Assembly: GCF_007991495.1 (NCBI RefSeq)
Contig: NZ_BJYL01000026.1
Coordinates: forward strand, 30,787 to 94,786
Direction: 5' to 3'
From: Sporosarcina luteola
GTDB lineage: Bacteria > Bacillota > Bacilli > Bacillales_A > Planococcaceae
Length of the DNA stretch: 64,000 bases
Shown here: in pieces, positions 7,677-16,919 of the stretch
Numbering within the stretch: position 1 is the stretch's first letter
Layout of the letters: every line of letters starts with the position of its first letter
The notes under the pieces: generated by a model
The model's input: only the letters and a program-made list of their open reading frames with translations
What the model was told of the DNA's origin: nothing
The model's database searches: none
Translations under genes and position numbers: made by a program

Positions 7677-9716
7677 ATGAAAAAGACTTGTATTTTGTCA
7701 CCGGACAGACAGCTGACTGAAGAGGAACAATCGCTTGTCTGGAAAAAGCCGCCTTCACATATTGAAAGTGAAGCAGAAAAACGAATATATGAAGAAATCG
7801 TACGAAATTGGAATTACGGTGAAATGAAAATTAGCACCATTTTGCTGGAGGGGGATGCTGGTTCGGGAAAAACCCAGATTGCCAAAGCTTTATCTTCTGA
7901 TTTTAACCTGCCTTATACGAAAGTAACCTGTTTTGCAGATATGGATAAATCTGATGTCCTGGGTTCGATTCTTCCGGTGCTGTCAGAGGAAGATGGTAAT
8001 TCAGATAAGGTTGAATATCGTTATTATCCTTCTGAAATTGTTCGTGCATATGAAAATGGATGGCTCTTGGAGATTCAGGAACCGACGGTGATTCGGGATG
8101 CCGCTGTTTTAATGGCGCTAAATTCCGCATTAGAACCAGATGGCAGTCTAAACTTGCCAACTCGTATCGCGCATCGTCACCCTGATTTTATTGCGGTTAT
8201 CACAACAAACCGCGGTTACAATGGCTTCCGGCCCTTAAATGAGGCTTTGCGAGATCGAGTGCAGCATGCAGAAAAACTAGATTTACCGCCTAAAGAAGTG
8301 ATGATGGAGCGGGCTAAAGCTAAGACCGGTTATGAATCTGAACCTGTACTATCTCTTTTAGCTGAAACGATTATGGTGCTGGATGAGACAGCGCGCGCCA
8401 ATGCCATTAAAGGTGTGGCTGGTATGCGTTCTTATATCTTTTGGGTGGATGCCGTTCAAAGTGGTGCCTCAATCCAAAAAAGTTTATATTATAAGGTATT
8501 ATACAAAATCACGACCGATCCACAGGAGCTTGTTATTTTAGAGCAGGCACTGGCTAGTCATGGCTTGACAGAAAAGCTTGAGGAAATGGATCACATCTGT
8601 CAATCGCAACAAGACGGAGAAAATCCTGAAGTAATGGAACTCAATATTTCCGTAAATGGAGAATTCTCTACTAAGACAGATCAAGCTGATAAAAATGCGG
8701 TGCGTCTGAGAAAATCAGAAGACAGTGAGGGGCATTCTGATACGAGTCGTGATGAAAATACTGATATTCCAAGCAATGATAATGGAGAAAATGGCACTCC
8801 ATTCTATCATAAGCTCGATAAATCAGATACAAACGAATTACAAAAAAAAGAATTTCGTAAGCAGTTGAACAGGGAAGCACGGCAAAGTGTTCAAGGAAGT
8901 GTCCAAGAAGATATTAAGTTGATTGTCCACCGTCTGGAAGTTACCGACCAGAACAGAGAAGAGTATAACCGTATGATGACAACGTTGATGCCAGTTATTT
9001 GGGAATTAATCAGAAAAACAAATCCGCTTTTGGAGCATGAATTATCTGCTGAATTCGCGAAATCACAGTTGTATGGCACAAAATTTTGCGCGGATCAGGT
9101 TGCCGCTATGGATTTTCGCACGTTTGCCCGCAAGCGTCCTCCTGAGGAAGAACCCTCTATTGCGGTTGCTCTCAGGATTGATGAATCGGCTTCAATGTCA
9201 GCCTTTGGCCGATTAGAAGCTGCAAAACAAGCTGCTGTTGCTTTATATGAATTTTGCACAGGATGCGGTATTCCAATCATGGTCTACGGGGACACTGCAG
9301 ATCGCTCCAAAATGGAGCAAATGTCCATTTATGCCTATACAGACTTTGAAAGTAAAGATCCCGATGAAAAATATTCTCTAATGAACATTCAAGCTCGCAG
9401 TAACAATCGAGATGGGATGGCACTAAGGATTATTTCTGAAAGGTTGCTAAAAGCCCGTCAAAAGACTAAATTCATAATCAGCATCAGTGACGGACAGCCT
9501 AAAGCGATGCCTGATTATACCGGTGCAAAGGCCAAGAATGATATGATAGAGACATTGCAGGAATTTAGAAAAAAAGGCATCCAGTTCCTAGCTGCAGCTA
9601 TTGGACAAGATAAGGACTCGATCCGTGATCTTTACGGCGCTGAAAACACACTGGATATTACCGATTTAAAACAGCTTCCAGCACGGTTGGTTCAAGTGAT
9701 CGCAAGACTCCTATAG
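7677..9716 (+). CDS. Fused MoxR-type AAA+ ATPase / VWA domain protein
   Basis: The protein has 679 aa from ATG 7677. An N-terminal AAA+ domain carries Walker A GDAGSGKT (about residues 59-66); the Walker B position reads WLLEIQEP, an unusual variant of hhhhDE. The sensor region ITTNRGYNGFRPL and arginine LRDRVQ follow. A low-complexity acidic linker (about 320-400) leads to a C-terminal VWA domain with a MIDAS motif DESAS (about 501-505). MoxR ATPases and VWA proteins normally work as separate partners that insert metals or remodel complexes; here both are in one chain. No membrane span is seen. GTG 7665 overlaps GGAG, so ATG 7677 is preferred. The next gene starts 32 bp downstream, so they probably form an operon. 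The target is unknown. Confidence 0.8.
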   Translation: MKKTCILSPDRQLTEEEQSLVWKKPPSHIESEAEKRIYEEIVRNWNYGEMKISTILLEGDAGSGKTQIAKALSSDFNLPYTKVTCFADMDKSDVLGSILPVLSEEDGNSDKVEYRYYPSEIVRAYENGWLLEIQEPTVIRDAAVLMALNSALEPDGSLNLPTRIAHRHPDFIAVITTNRGYNGFRPLNEALRDRVQHAEKLDLPPKEVMMERAKAKTGYESEPVLSLLAETIMVLDETARANAIKGVAGMRSYIFWVDAVQSGASIQKSLYYKVLYKITTDPQELVILEQALASHGLTEKLEEMDHICQSQQDGENPEVMELNISVNGEFSTKTDQADKNAVRLRKSEDSEGHSDTSRDENTDIPSNDNGENGTPFYHKLDKSDTNELQKKEFRKQLNREARQSVQGSVQEDIKLIVHRLEVTDQNREEYNRMMTTLMPVIWELIRKTNPLLEHELSAEFAKSQLYGTKFCADQVAAMDFRTFARKRPPEEEPSIAVALRIDESASMSAFGRLEAAKQAAVALYEFCTGCGIPIMVYGDTADRSKMEQMSIYAYTDFESKDPDEKYSLMNIQARSNNRDGMALRIISERLLKARQKTKFIISISDGQPKAMPDYTGAKAKNDMIETLQEFRKKGIQFLAAAIGQDKDSIRDLYGAENTLDITDLKQLPARLVQVIARLL

Positions 9717-9748
9717 TTTGAAATATACACAGGTATGGTGGTGGCGAA

Positions 9749-10351
9749 ATGGACACTGTGAAGATAGGTAAATTAATTGCCGAACTCCGAAAGGAAAAAA
9801 ATCTTACACAAAAAAATATAGCAGATGAGTTAGGCGTTCAAAGTAAAACCGTTTCTAAATGGGAATGTGGTTTAGGGTGTCCAGATTTATCTCTGTGGCC
9901 GGGGCTGTCTGATATTTTAGGTGTTGATATCATCCAGATGATGGAGGGTGAAATCACGCCAAATAAGCCAGATGTCGGGAATATTGATAGGGTTCGATTT
10001 TATGTTTGTCCTTCCTGTGGCAATATTTTGATCAGCACAGGAAGTGCCTCTATTTTCTGCTGTGGGAAAAAGTTGGAATATATATTGCCGATGGGTTCAG
10101 CTGAAGCAATTAAAATTACAGTAGAGGAAATGGATACAGATTACTATATCACTTTTGAGCATCCGATGACGAAAGAACATTATATTTCTTTTGTTGCATT
10201 AGTGAAAAGCGACAGAGTGTTTTTTAACCGCCTCTATCCGGAACAAAGTCCAACGACCAGGTTTCCGATAATAGCGGGTGGGAAACTATATATTTATTGC
10301 GTTAAAGATGGCTTATCGGTCTATTCAGGTATTAGTCACGCGAAACTGTGA
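9749..10351 (+). CDS. HTH (XRE) regulator fused to a desulfoferrodoxin-like module
   Basis: The protein has 200 aa. Residues 5-65 are an XRE helix-turn-helix (ELRKEKNLTQKNIADELGVQ). Residues 84-110 form a desulforedoxin-type centre with CPSC (C87, C90) and a CC pair (C104, C105), the four ligands of an FeS4 site. Residues 118-195 match the superoxide-reductase fold: EHPMTKEHYISF (H138 and H144, six apart as in the SOR iron site) and YIYCVKDG, where C184 is kept but the usual CxxH histidine is an aspartate (D187). The N-terminal Glu/His ligand is not evident. Inference: a redox- or metal-responsive regulator with a degenerate catalytic site, probably acting on its own operon with the AAA+/VWA gene. 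Domain calls come from motifs only. Confidence 0.8.
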   Translation: MDTVKIGKLIAELRKEKNLTQKNIADELGVQSKTVSKWECGLGCPDLSLWPGLSDILGVDIIQMMEGEITPNKPDVGNIDRVRFYVCPSCGNILISTGSASIFCCGKKLEYILPMGSAEAIKITVEEMDTDYYITFEHPMTKEHYISFVALVKSDRVFFNRLYPEQSPTTRFPIIAGGKLYIYCVKDGLSVYSGISHAKL

Positions 10352-10513
10352 ATGCACAGTCTGCTATTTTTTTTAGAGTTGGATTAGTCTGAGTGGATGA
10401 TGCTACAAAACTGATAAAAAAGGGACAACAAATTCGTGTACATGGAACAGAAAGGTATATCATCTATTTACAAACCACAAACTAGATATACAGAACTATG
10501 GAGGAATTTAAGA

Positions 10514-11410
10514 TTGAACAAACATGATGTTAAAAAAATTGCACTGCACGAAGGATTAGATATTGTAGAAGAAACATTAAAAATTAATGAGTCGGGTGTC
10601 GATTTTAGAGTCGCACATGCAGAGGATGTTAATGGTGATAAGTGGATTTTAAGAATGCCACGTCAAAAAGAATCGATGCGACACGCGCTACGAGAGAAAA
10701 AAGCGTTAGATATACTTAATAACCTTGTCAGCTTTGAAGTTCCTGATTGGTCTATCTTTTCAGAGGGCTTAATTGCTTATAAACAATTAAGTGGAGTTCC
10801 TGCTGCAACAATCGATGTTGAACGACAAGCCTATATATGGAGCTTTGACGAAATCAATGCACCATCCGAATATTATTACTCACTAGGAAAAACACTGGCA
10901 GAGTTACACTCACTGCCCCAACAGGAATTTGTAAATATCGGAGTTGAAATTCTTAGTGCAAATGAGTTAAGAGCCTCTATGAAACAGCGGATGAACCGTG
11001 TGAAAGAAAAATATCATGTCAATCCAAATTTATGGGACCGCTGGCAAGCATGGCTAGCAGATGAGTCTTTTTGGCCGTCTCATGTAGGGATAAGGCATGG
11101 AGATTTGCATCCAGGCCATATCCTTATTGATAAAAACAATCATGTCAAAGGGTTAATTGATTGGACAGAAGTGGGGATTGGTGATGTGTCTGTAGATTTC
11201 TTATCGCACCAACTACTTTTTGAGAAAGAGGGACTGAAAAAGTTAATTGACGCTTATGATAATGCTGGAGGCAAAACCTGGCCAAGAATGGCTGAACATA
11301 TTGTTGAATTATTAACAACGAGTGGCATCACTGTTGCTGAATACGCACAAGTATCAGGTTTGAAAGACATGGAAGAGGCAGCAAGACATATGCTTGAAAG
11401 TGAAAGTTAA
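10514..11410 (+). CDS. Macrolide 2'-phosphotransferase-like kinase (Mph/APH family)
   Basis: The protein has 298 aa from TTG 10514, close to the roughly 300-aa Mph enzymes. Mph proteins inactivate macrolides by GTP-dependent phosphorylation of the desosamine 2'-OH. Visible motifs are the N-lobe lysine (WILRMPR), the APH catalytic loop GIRHGDLHPGHILID and the metal-binding KGLIDWTEVGIGD. TTG 10514 has GGAGG nine bases upstream and gives an N-terminus (NKHDVKKIALHEGLDIVEE) that aligns with the family start; the longer reading from 10436 or 10442 lacks a good ribosome site. It is a single gene ended by a bidirectional terminator, in AT-rich accessory DNA. Chromosomal Mph-like kinases occur in many Bacilli, so clinical resistance is not implied. 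Confidence 0.85.
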   Translation: MNKHDVKKIALHEGLDIVEETLKINESGVDFRVAHAEDVNGDKWILRMPRQKESMRHALREKKALDILNNLVSFEVPDWSIFSEGLIAYKQLSGVPAATIDVERQAYIWSFDEINAPSEYYYSLGKTLAELHSLPQQEFVNIGVEILSANELRASMKQRMNRVKEKYHVNPNLWDRWQAWLADESFWPSHVGIRHGDLHPGHILIDKNNHVKGLIDWTEVGIGDVSVDFLSHQLLFEKEGLKKLIDAYDNAGGKTWPRMAEHIVELLTTSGITVAEYAQVSGLKDMEEAARHMLESES

Positions 11411-11441
11411 TAGAATATATTATTGATTTTTGGAAAATCAA

Positions 11442-11471
11442 AGAAGGCCGATCAAATGTGATCGGCCTTCT
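11442..11471. terminator. Bidirectional terminator between the Mph-like gene and phnE
   Basis: AGAAGGCCGATCA pairs with TGATCGGCCTTCT across 4 bases. It separates two convergent genes. Confidence 0.85.
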
Positions 11472-11474
11472 GCT

Positions 11475-12281
11475 TTATCCTCTAACAATCTTATTACGAA
11501 TTTTATTTGAGAAAAATTCAATGAGTAAGATCAATACCATCAATCCAATTAAAATGGAACCAACCTCAGACCATTTATAGCCATTCATTGCAAAAATCAA
11601 TGGAGCACCGATACCGCCCGCTCCAACTAAACCTAGGATGGCAGCATCACGTAAGTTCATATCAAAACGGTAGATGGCAACTGACAAGAACATCGCAGAT
11701 AACTGCGGGATGATCCCGTATCGAATCTTTTCAAAAGTTGTACATCCGATTGACTCAAGTGATTCCAGTATATTGACTTCCAAGTCCTCAATGATATCTA
11801 CAAATAGCTTGGAAAGCATACCAATTGAAGTTAATGCCATTGTCAAAACTCCGGCAAAAGGACCCGGTCCTGTTACACGAATAAACATTAAACCGTATAC
11901 AATTGCAGGAATCGTACGGACGAAAATCAATAGCAAACGAATGATGAAAGCAATCGGCTTTGGAACAATGTTTGATGCCGACAAAAAGGCAAGAGGGATT
12001 GCCAATATGGCTCCAACGATCGTTCCTAAAAAGGCAATAGCCATTGTTTCGAGTAGCAAGTAAGGGACACCATTTGTGTTGAATGTGAAGAGTAAATCAG
12101 TATTGGGAGTTACAATCCCATGTAAAATGTTCTTGGCAATATCCACACCGTTGCTAGTGAAATTGGATAAATCAACTGCGGTTAAAGACCACATGAGAAA
12201 GACGATTACAATAACAGCAGTGATCACATTTTGGACAATACGTTTCGGTTCGTTTAAAAGTTGCTTTTCGACAGTGTTCAT
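11475..12281 (-). CDS. phnE: Phosphonate-type ABC transporter permease 2
   Basis: This is an integral membrane permease of the PhnE family (268 aa from ATG 12281), with about six hydrophobic spans and the EAA-type cytoplasmic loop ESLESIGCTTFEKIRYGIIPQL that contacts the ATPase. GLVGAGGIGAPLIFAMN is the typical PhnE signature. AAAGGTGG sits about 5 bases before ATG 12281, so the GTG nine bases further out is less likely. It is the last gene of a phnD-phnC-phnE-phnE operon and starts 11 bp after the first permease. The two permeases would form the heterodimeric channel. Substrate could be phosphonate, phosphite or another P compound. Confidence 0.92.
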   Translation of the reverse strand: MNTVEKQLLNEPKRIVQNVITAVIVIVFLMWSLTAVDLSNFTSNGVDIAKNILHGIVTPNTDLLFTFNTNGVPYLLLETMAIAFLGTIVGAILAIPLAFLSASNIVPKPIAFIIRLLLIFVRTIPAIVYGLMFIRVTGPGPFAGVLTMALTSIGMLSKLFVDIIEDLEVNILESLESIGCTTFEKIRYGIIPQLSAMFLSVAIYRFDMNLRDAAILGLVGAGGIGAPLIFAMNGYKWSEVGSILIGLMVLILLIEFFSNKIRNKIVRG

Positions 12282-12292
12282 TGTGACCACCT

Positions 12293-13102
12293 TTACAATA
12301 ATTTCTTTCGTAAGTATTCACTAGCGTTTTCAATGATGAAAACAGCGACCGCAAGTAAAAGTAAAATCATCCCGACATTTGCATAATTCCGCCATCCAAG
12401 GCTTTCATTGAGCAATAAGCCGATACCGCCCGCTCCGACGTATCCTAAGATAGCAGCATAACGTACATTTCCCTCGAAACAAAAGATGGAGTTCGAGAGA
12501 TAGTTCGGCATGATTTGTGGCATTATCGCATATCGAAATGCTGAAAAGGTCGAGTGACCCATCGACTGCATCGCCTCAAACGCCTTTAAATCTGCGTTTT
12601 CAATCTGCTCATACAAAAGCTTCCCGACATAGGCAATCGTAAAGAGAAAAATAGCAACAGTACCTGCCATTGTTCCAATGCCGAAGATAAACGTCGCAAT
12701 TAAGGCAGCAACAAGTGTAGGCAATGTGCGCAATAAGCTTAAAATAAATTTGGTTGCTGTAACTACAAATTGATTTTTACCAATATTAGATGATGCGAAA
12801 TAGGCAAGCGGCAGTGCAAAAACAGACCCCAATAAAGAACCTAATAACGACATTTTAATCGTGTCAAAAAGGGGTTGCCAGAGTTTATTTAGATAATTCC
12901 AGTTCGGTGGAATCATGTCGCCGATAATCACCCAAAACTGACCGATTCGTTTCGTTAAAATCTGCAAATCAAAACCAGTGATTTGAACAGAATAATAGAA
13001 GCAAATGAGTAAAGCCAAAATAATCCAGGGAGCTTTTGAGCGTTTAAAAGGAACAATTTTACCGTTTGGCAATGTAATTGATTTTGCTTTTAACATGTTC
13101 AA
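12293..13102 (-). CDS. phnE: Phosphonate-type ABC transporter permease 1
   Basis: The protein has 269 aa, an N-terminal cytoplasmic stretch, then hydrophobic spans and the EAA loop FEAMQSMGHSTFSAFRYAIMPQI, plus the family signature ILGYVGAGGIGLLLNESLGW. It pairs with the second PhnE. The reading frame opens with TTG at 13102, overlapping the phnC stop (TTGA); an in-frame ATG lies at 13096. Both use the GAGGAG inside the phnC end. Either start implies translational coupling to phnC. Confidence 0.92.
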   Translation of the reverse strand: MNMLKAKSITLPNGKIVPFKRSKAPWIILALLICFYYSVQITGFDLQILTKRIGQFWVIIGDMIPPNWNYLNKLWQPLFDTIKMSLLGSLLGSVFALPLAYFASSNIGKNQFVVTATKFILSLLRTLPTLVAALIATFIFGIGTMAGTVAIFLFTIAYVGKLLYEQIENADLKAFEAMQSMGHSTFSAFRYAIMPQIMPNYLSNSIFCFEGNVRYAAILGYVGAGGIGLLLNESLGWRNYANVGMILLLLAVAVFIIENASEYLRKKLL

Positions 13103-13860
13103 TTACCCGTCAGCTCCTCTTCAAGCTTTCCGTTATAGATGTGATCCAGGATTTCGTCCGTCACTTCACTCGCCGGTCCGTCATATACAATTTCACCACT
13201 TCGAATACCAACGATGCGTGTAGCGTATTCCAACGCTAAATCTACGTGGTGAATGTTTATAATGACTGTCATATTCATTTCCTTATTGATTCGTTGGAAA
13301 TCTGTCATTACTTGCTTCGCTGTTATCGGGTCAAGTGATGCAACTGGTTCATCCGCCAGGATAATGCTTGGTTTTTGAGCTAATGTCCGAGCTAACGCAA
13401 CACGTTGTTGCTGACCGCCGGATAGCTGATCGACACGGATAAAAGCTTTGTCTAAAATATTCATTCGATCCAGTGCTTCCAATGCTTCAATTTTTTGCTG
13501 TTTCGTATATAAGCCTAGGACTTTTCGCCACATCGGCATATCGGGGACAAACGAGACAAGGACATTTTTTAATGAGGAAATACGATTAACGAGGTTAAAT
13601 GATTGGAAAATCATTCCGATTCCCCTGCGAAGATTTCGAATTTCACTACCTTTAAGTTTCGAAACTTCTACATCATTCACCAGTAAAGAGCCCGTTGAAA
13701 TATCGTGCATCCTGTTTACACAACGGAGGAGGGTGGATTTTCCGGCTCCGGATAGCCCGATGACTGCAACATATTCCCCTTGGTCAATGGTTAAATTGAT
13801 ATCTTTTAACGCAACATAGCCATTGTCGTATTTTTTCTGTACATTTTGGAATTTTATCAT
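13099..13860 (-). CDS. phnC: Phosphonate-type ABC transporter ATP-binding protein
   Basis: This 253-aa ABC ATPase energises the transporter. It has Walker A GLSGAGKSTLLRC (about 35-47), the Q-loop, the signature LSGGQQQRVALAR, Walker B ILADEPVASLDP and the switch histidine NIHHVD. ATG at 13860 follows AAAGGTAG. It lies between the binding protein gene and the two permeases. A hairpin between phnD and phnC may lower expression of the downstream genes relative to the binding protein. Confidence 0.95.
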   Translation of the reverse strand: MIKFQNVQKKYDNGYVALKDINLTIDQGEYVAVIGLSGAGKSTLLRCVNRMHDISTGSLLVNDVEVSKLKGSEIRNLRRGIGMIFQSFNLVNRISSLKNVLVSFVPDMPMWRKVLGLYTKQQKIEALEALDRMNILDKAFIRVDQLSGGQQQRVALARTLAQKPSIILADEPVASLDPITAKQVMTDFQRINKEMNMTVIINIHHVDLALEYATRIVGIRSGEIVYDGPASEVTDEILDHIYNGKLEEELTGN

Positions 13861-13887
13861 GCGGAATACACTACCTTTGCTTTAAAA

Positions 13888-13913
13888 AAGGGAACACACA
13901 AGATGTCCCCTTC
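13888..13913 (-). terminator. Intercistronic hairpin between phnD and phnC
   Basis: On the minus strand GAAGGGGACA pairs imperfectly with TGTGTTCCCTTTT and is followed by T residues. It may be a partial terminator that gives more binding protein than transporter, a common layout in ABC operons. Confidence 0.55.
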
Positions 13914-13927
13914 TTTATTGAATTTAT

Positions 13928-14968
13928 TTAGTTAGAACTAAGTTCTTGCACTAACTTCTGTGCTTTACGTTCATTGTCGTAATCGGAGTCTTTTGCTTCT
14001 TGGTAACCGTCATGGCTATAAATAGCAATGACTGCTTTACCTTCTTCAGAGTTACCGATATTGATAAATGCTTTTTGAAGAGCTGCTTTCAAGTCGTCAT
14101 TCATAATCTCGGAGTTCTTGCTAACACTGACTGTATCATTGTAGATTGCAGGCATTACACCAATGACGTTTGTTTCATCCCAGATTGTTGTGGAACGGCC
14201 AAACTCAGAAGTCCACTTGTCCTCAAAGTCAATACGTGCATCAGCATAAGTGACAAGTACATCTGTTTGACCAGTAGCTAGACGGGCAAATGCACTTCCG
14301 TATGAATCTGCTTGAACGACTTTAGACAGGTCCGTAATCGTTTTTCCAAAGTTTTCATCTAACCATAATGCTGGATAAATATAACCAGCTGGAGAAGAAG
14401 AGGACATAACATTCCAGTTAACATTGTCTAAGTCGTCAAATGTTAATTTTTCACCGTTGTTTACTTTTTCAGCAAGCGCTTGACCTTTTTCAGAAGGACC
14501 GGCAATTAGAAGTGCACGGTAAGAGTTTGCTTGTACTTCTGATTTTTCAGTCGGCTTGTTTTTATTCCATTCAGCAGGATCGTCAGAGTCAAGACTTAAA
14601 CCTGCGCGCGTAGCTGTCAAGATGACTTCCGCACCATCATCATAAAGCACATACGTCCCACCAGGAATTAAACCGATATCTGTAGTGCCAGCGGATAGTG
14701 CTTCACCAACAGCTTCATAGTTTGTTCCTACTGTGATCTCGACTTTATTGACGTCATAGCCTTGTTCAGTAAGCTCTGCTTTCAATAGTTCTTTAAGTGG
14801 TTCAGTTGCTGTAATAATTTCTTCAGGGTCACGAGATGGGACGAAAGCAATGGAAAGTTTGTCGATTGTCTTGTCGTCTGTATCGTCCTTGGCATTTTTG
14901 TCAGAGCCACATGCAGCAAGGGAAATTCCCATTACTAATACAAGCATTAATGTAAGTATTTTTTTCAT
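13928..14968 (-). CDS. phnD: Phosphate/phosphite/phosphonate ABC transporter substrate-binding lipoprotein
   Basis: PhnD captures the P compound outside the cell and delivers it to PhnCE. The 346-aa protein begins with a lipoprotein signal peptide (KKILTLMLVLVMGISLAAC), so it is anchored at the outer face of the membrane. The mature part has the family pattern LSIAFVPSRDPEEI near the start and the SSSPAGYIYPALWL binding-pocket region. ATG at 14968 follows AGGAGGGTTATT. It is first in the operon and divergent from a 5'-nucleotidase gene with a shared 130-bp promoter region. Specificity within the family cannot be read reliably. Confidence 0.93.
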   Translation of the reverse strand: MKKILTLMLVLVMGISLAACGSDKNAKDDTDDKTIDKLSIAFVPSRDPEEIITATEPLKELLKAELTEQGYDVNKVEITVGTNYEAVGEALSAGTTDIGLIPGGTYVLYDDGAEVILTATRAGLSLDSDDPAEWNKNKPTEKSEVQANSYRALLIAGPSEKGQALAEKVNNGEKLTFDDLDNVNWNVMSSSSPAGYIYPALWLDENFGKTITDLSKVVQADSYGSAFARLATGQTDVLVTYADARIDFEDKWTSEFGRSTTIWDETNVIGVMPAIYNDTVSVSKNSEIMNDDLKAALQKAFINIGNSEEGKAVIAIYSHDGYQEAKDSDYDNERKAQKLVQELSSN

Positions 14969-15098
14969 AATAACCCTCCTAAAGTTTTCACACTAGACCA
15001 GTATAAATTGTTTTGCTAGAATTGGGTAGTAAAAATTTCGTCTTTTCATATTGTATTTATTATGTATTATCTGTAAAATGCTGAAATTGAGGTGCAAC

Positions 15099-16637
15099 AT
15101 GAAGAAAATTTCTGTTTTAGTCACTAGTGATGTTCATGGATATATTATGCCAACTGACTTTTCTCGTGATCTGGATTTACCATTGGGATTAGGAAAAATT
15201 GCAACAGTTATTGAGGAAGAACGGAAACGTAACAGCGTTTTATTAGTAGAAAATGGTGATTTCATTCAGGGGAGTCCTTTAACCTACTACGAACAAAGTT
15301 TTAAAAATGGAGAGAGTAATTCAGTGATTCGTTTGGCGAATGCGCTGAACTATGATGTAGCTGTATTTGGGAATCACGAATTCAACTTCGGGTTGCCTGT
15401 ACTAACTAAAGTCGTTGAAGAATCCAATCATCCGTGGCTTGCCGCCAACATCCGTTGGGAGGATGGAACGTTCTTCACAAAGCCTTCAATTATTAAAGAA
15501 ATTGATGGCGTGAGGATTGCTATTGTAGGCGTGACGACACAGTTCGTTCCAATTTGGGAAGATGCTAGCAGAATAGAAGGACTTGTCTTTGAAGATGCTT
15601 TTGAAGCTGCAAAAAGAGAAGTCGAATGGTTACATGCCAATCATCAAATTGATGTTATGATGATTGCCTATCACGGAGGATTTGAAAGTGATCTAGAAAC
15701 AGGCGAAACACTTGAAAGGTCAGGGGAGAACGTAGGCTATAAAATCTGTAAGGATATTGAGGGCGTAGATGTTGTAATTACAGGCCATCAACATCGTGAG
15801 ATTGCCCAGCATCTATTCGGCAAGGCGATCGTGCAGCCGGGTACAAAAGGAGTATGCCTAGGTAAAATTGAACTGACAATAAATGAAAACGGTACATTAG
15901 AAAAAACTGAACCGTCTCTCATCAATGTGAATGATGTTCCATTGAACGATGCGGTAAAAGATCTAATAACACCTATTCATAATGAAACGGAGATTTGGCT
16001 TGATCAAAGCATCGGTAAAATAGAAGGGGATATGATCATTGATAGCCCTTTTCACGCCAGATTACATGGCCATCCGTATGTTGATTTTATTAACCGTGTT
16101 CAAAATGAAGCCGGTGGGACGTCTATTTCCTGCATGGCGATCTTTAATGATATTTGCCAAGGATTCAATCCTAATGTAACGATGCGGGATATCGTGACGA
16201 ACTATATCTTTCCGAATACATTAAAGGTATTGAAAGTGAAAGGTGAATACATTGTTAAAGCGCTTGAACAATCAGCAACGTATTTTACTTTAGTAGATGG
16301 CCAGCCCGTAGTTTCGGACGCTTTTCGTATACCGAAAGAAGAGCCGTATAACTATGATCTTTGGAGCGGAGTCGACTATACAATCGATTTACGCAAACCC
16401 AAAGGAAACCGTGTGGTAGAAGTGTTGTATAATGGACAACCTTTACAGGCGGACGAAACGTATGAAGTCGTTATGAACAATTACAGAGCGACCGGAGCGG
16501 GGAATTTTGACTACTTTAGGGATTGTCCTGTTGTAAAAGATATACAGACGGATATGACAGAACTAATAGCAGATTATCTTGTCAAACACGGAACGGTTCA
16601 CGCGAAACAGATGGATAACATGAAAATCGTATGGTAA
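15099..16637 (+). CDS. Bifunctional metallophosphatase / 5'-nucleotidase
   Basis: The protein has 512 aa from ATG 15099 (TGAGGTG just upstream). The N-terminal calcineurin-like domain carries the metal-site motifs VTSDVHGYI, ENGDFIQG, FGNHEFNFG, and later AYHGGFE and ITGHQHREI. The C-terminal half is the 5'-nucleotidase substrate domain (KVLKVKGEYIVKALEQSA, NNYRATGAGNFDYF). UshA-type relatives are often secreted; this one has no signal peptide, so it probably works in the cytoplasm. Divergent placement from phnDCEE suggests a shared role in phosphorus acquisition or release of phosphate from nucleotide-like or imported organophosphates. That link is inference. Confidence 0.88.
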   Translation: MKKISVLVTSDVHGYIMPTDFSRDLDLPLGLGKIATVIEEERKRNSVLLVENGDFIQGSPLTYYEQSFKNGESNSVIRLANALNYDVAVFGNHEFNFGLPVLTKVVEESNHPWLAANIRWEDGTFFTKPSIIKEIDGVRIAIVGVTTQFVPIWEDASRIEGLVFEDAFEAAKREVEWLHANHQIDVMMIAYHGGFESDLETGETLERSGENVGYKICKDIEGVDVVITGHQHREIAQHLFGKAIVQPGTKGVCLGKIELTINENGTLEKTEPSLINVNDVPLNDAVKDLITPIHNETEIWLDQSIGKIEGDMIIDSPFHARLHGHPYVDFINRVQNEAGGTSISCMAIFNDICQGFNPNVTMRDIVTNYIFPNTLKVLKVKGEYIVKALEQSATYFTLVDGQPVVSDAFRIPKEEPYNYDLWSGVDYTIDLRKPKGNRVVEVLYNGQPLQADETYEVVMNNYRATGAGNFDYFRDCPVVKDIQTDMTELIADYLVKHGTVHAKQMDNMKIVW

Positions 16638-16919
16638 CTGCCAGTTAAGTTGGGAGTAGGTATGGTTAGGTGGTTTATCGTTTGTAGTGGTTGACCCAAT
16701 ATATTTTAGATTATTGATATTCGTCAAATGCGTATGGCTGCGTGTTTGGCGAATTTTTTTGTGTTTATTGTAAAAATGTTCTGGAGGTCGCAGGCAATCG
16801 TCGGCGGGATTGATTAGGGCGAGTTTGTAAGAATGATGTTGTTTGTAATGTTTTTGTCATTTGAATAGCGACAGATAAATATGCACACTCTATTTTTAGT
16901 GAAGAATGGGGGAGTTTTA

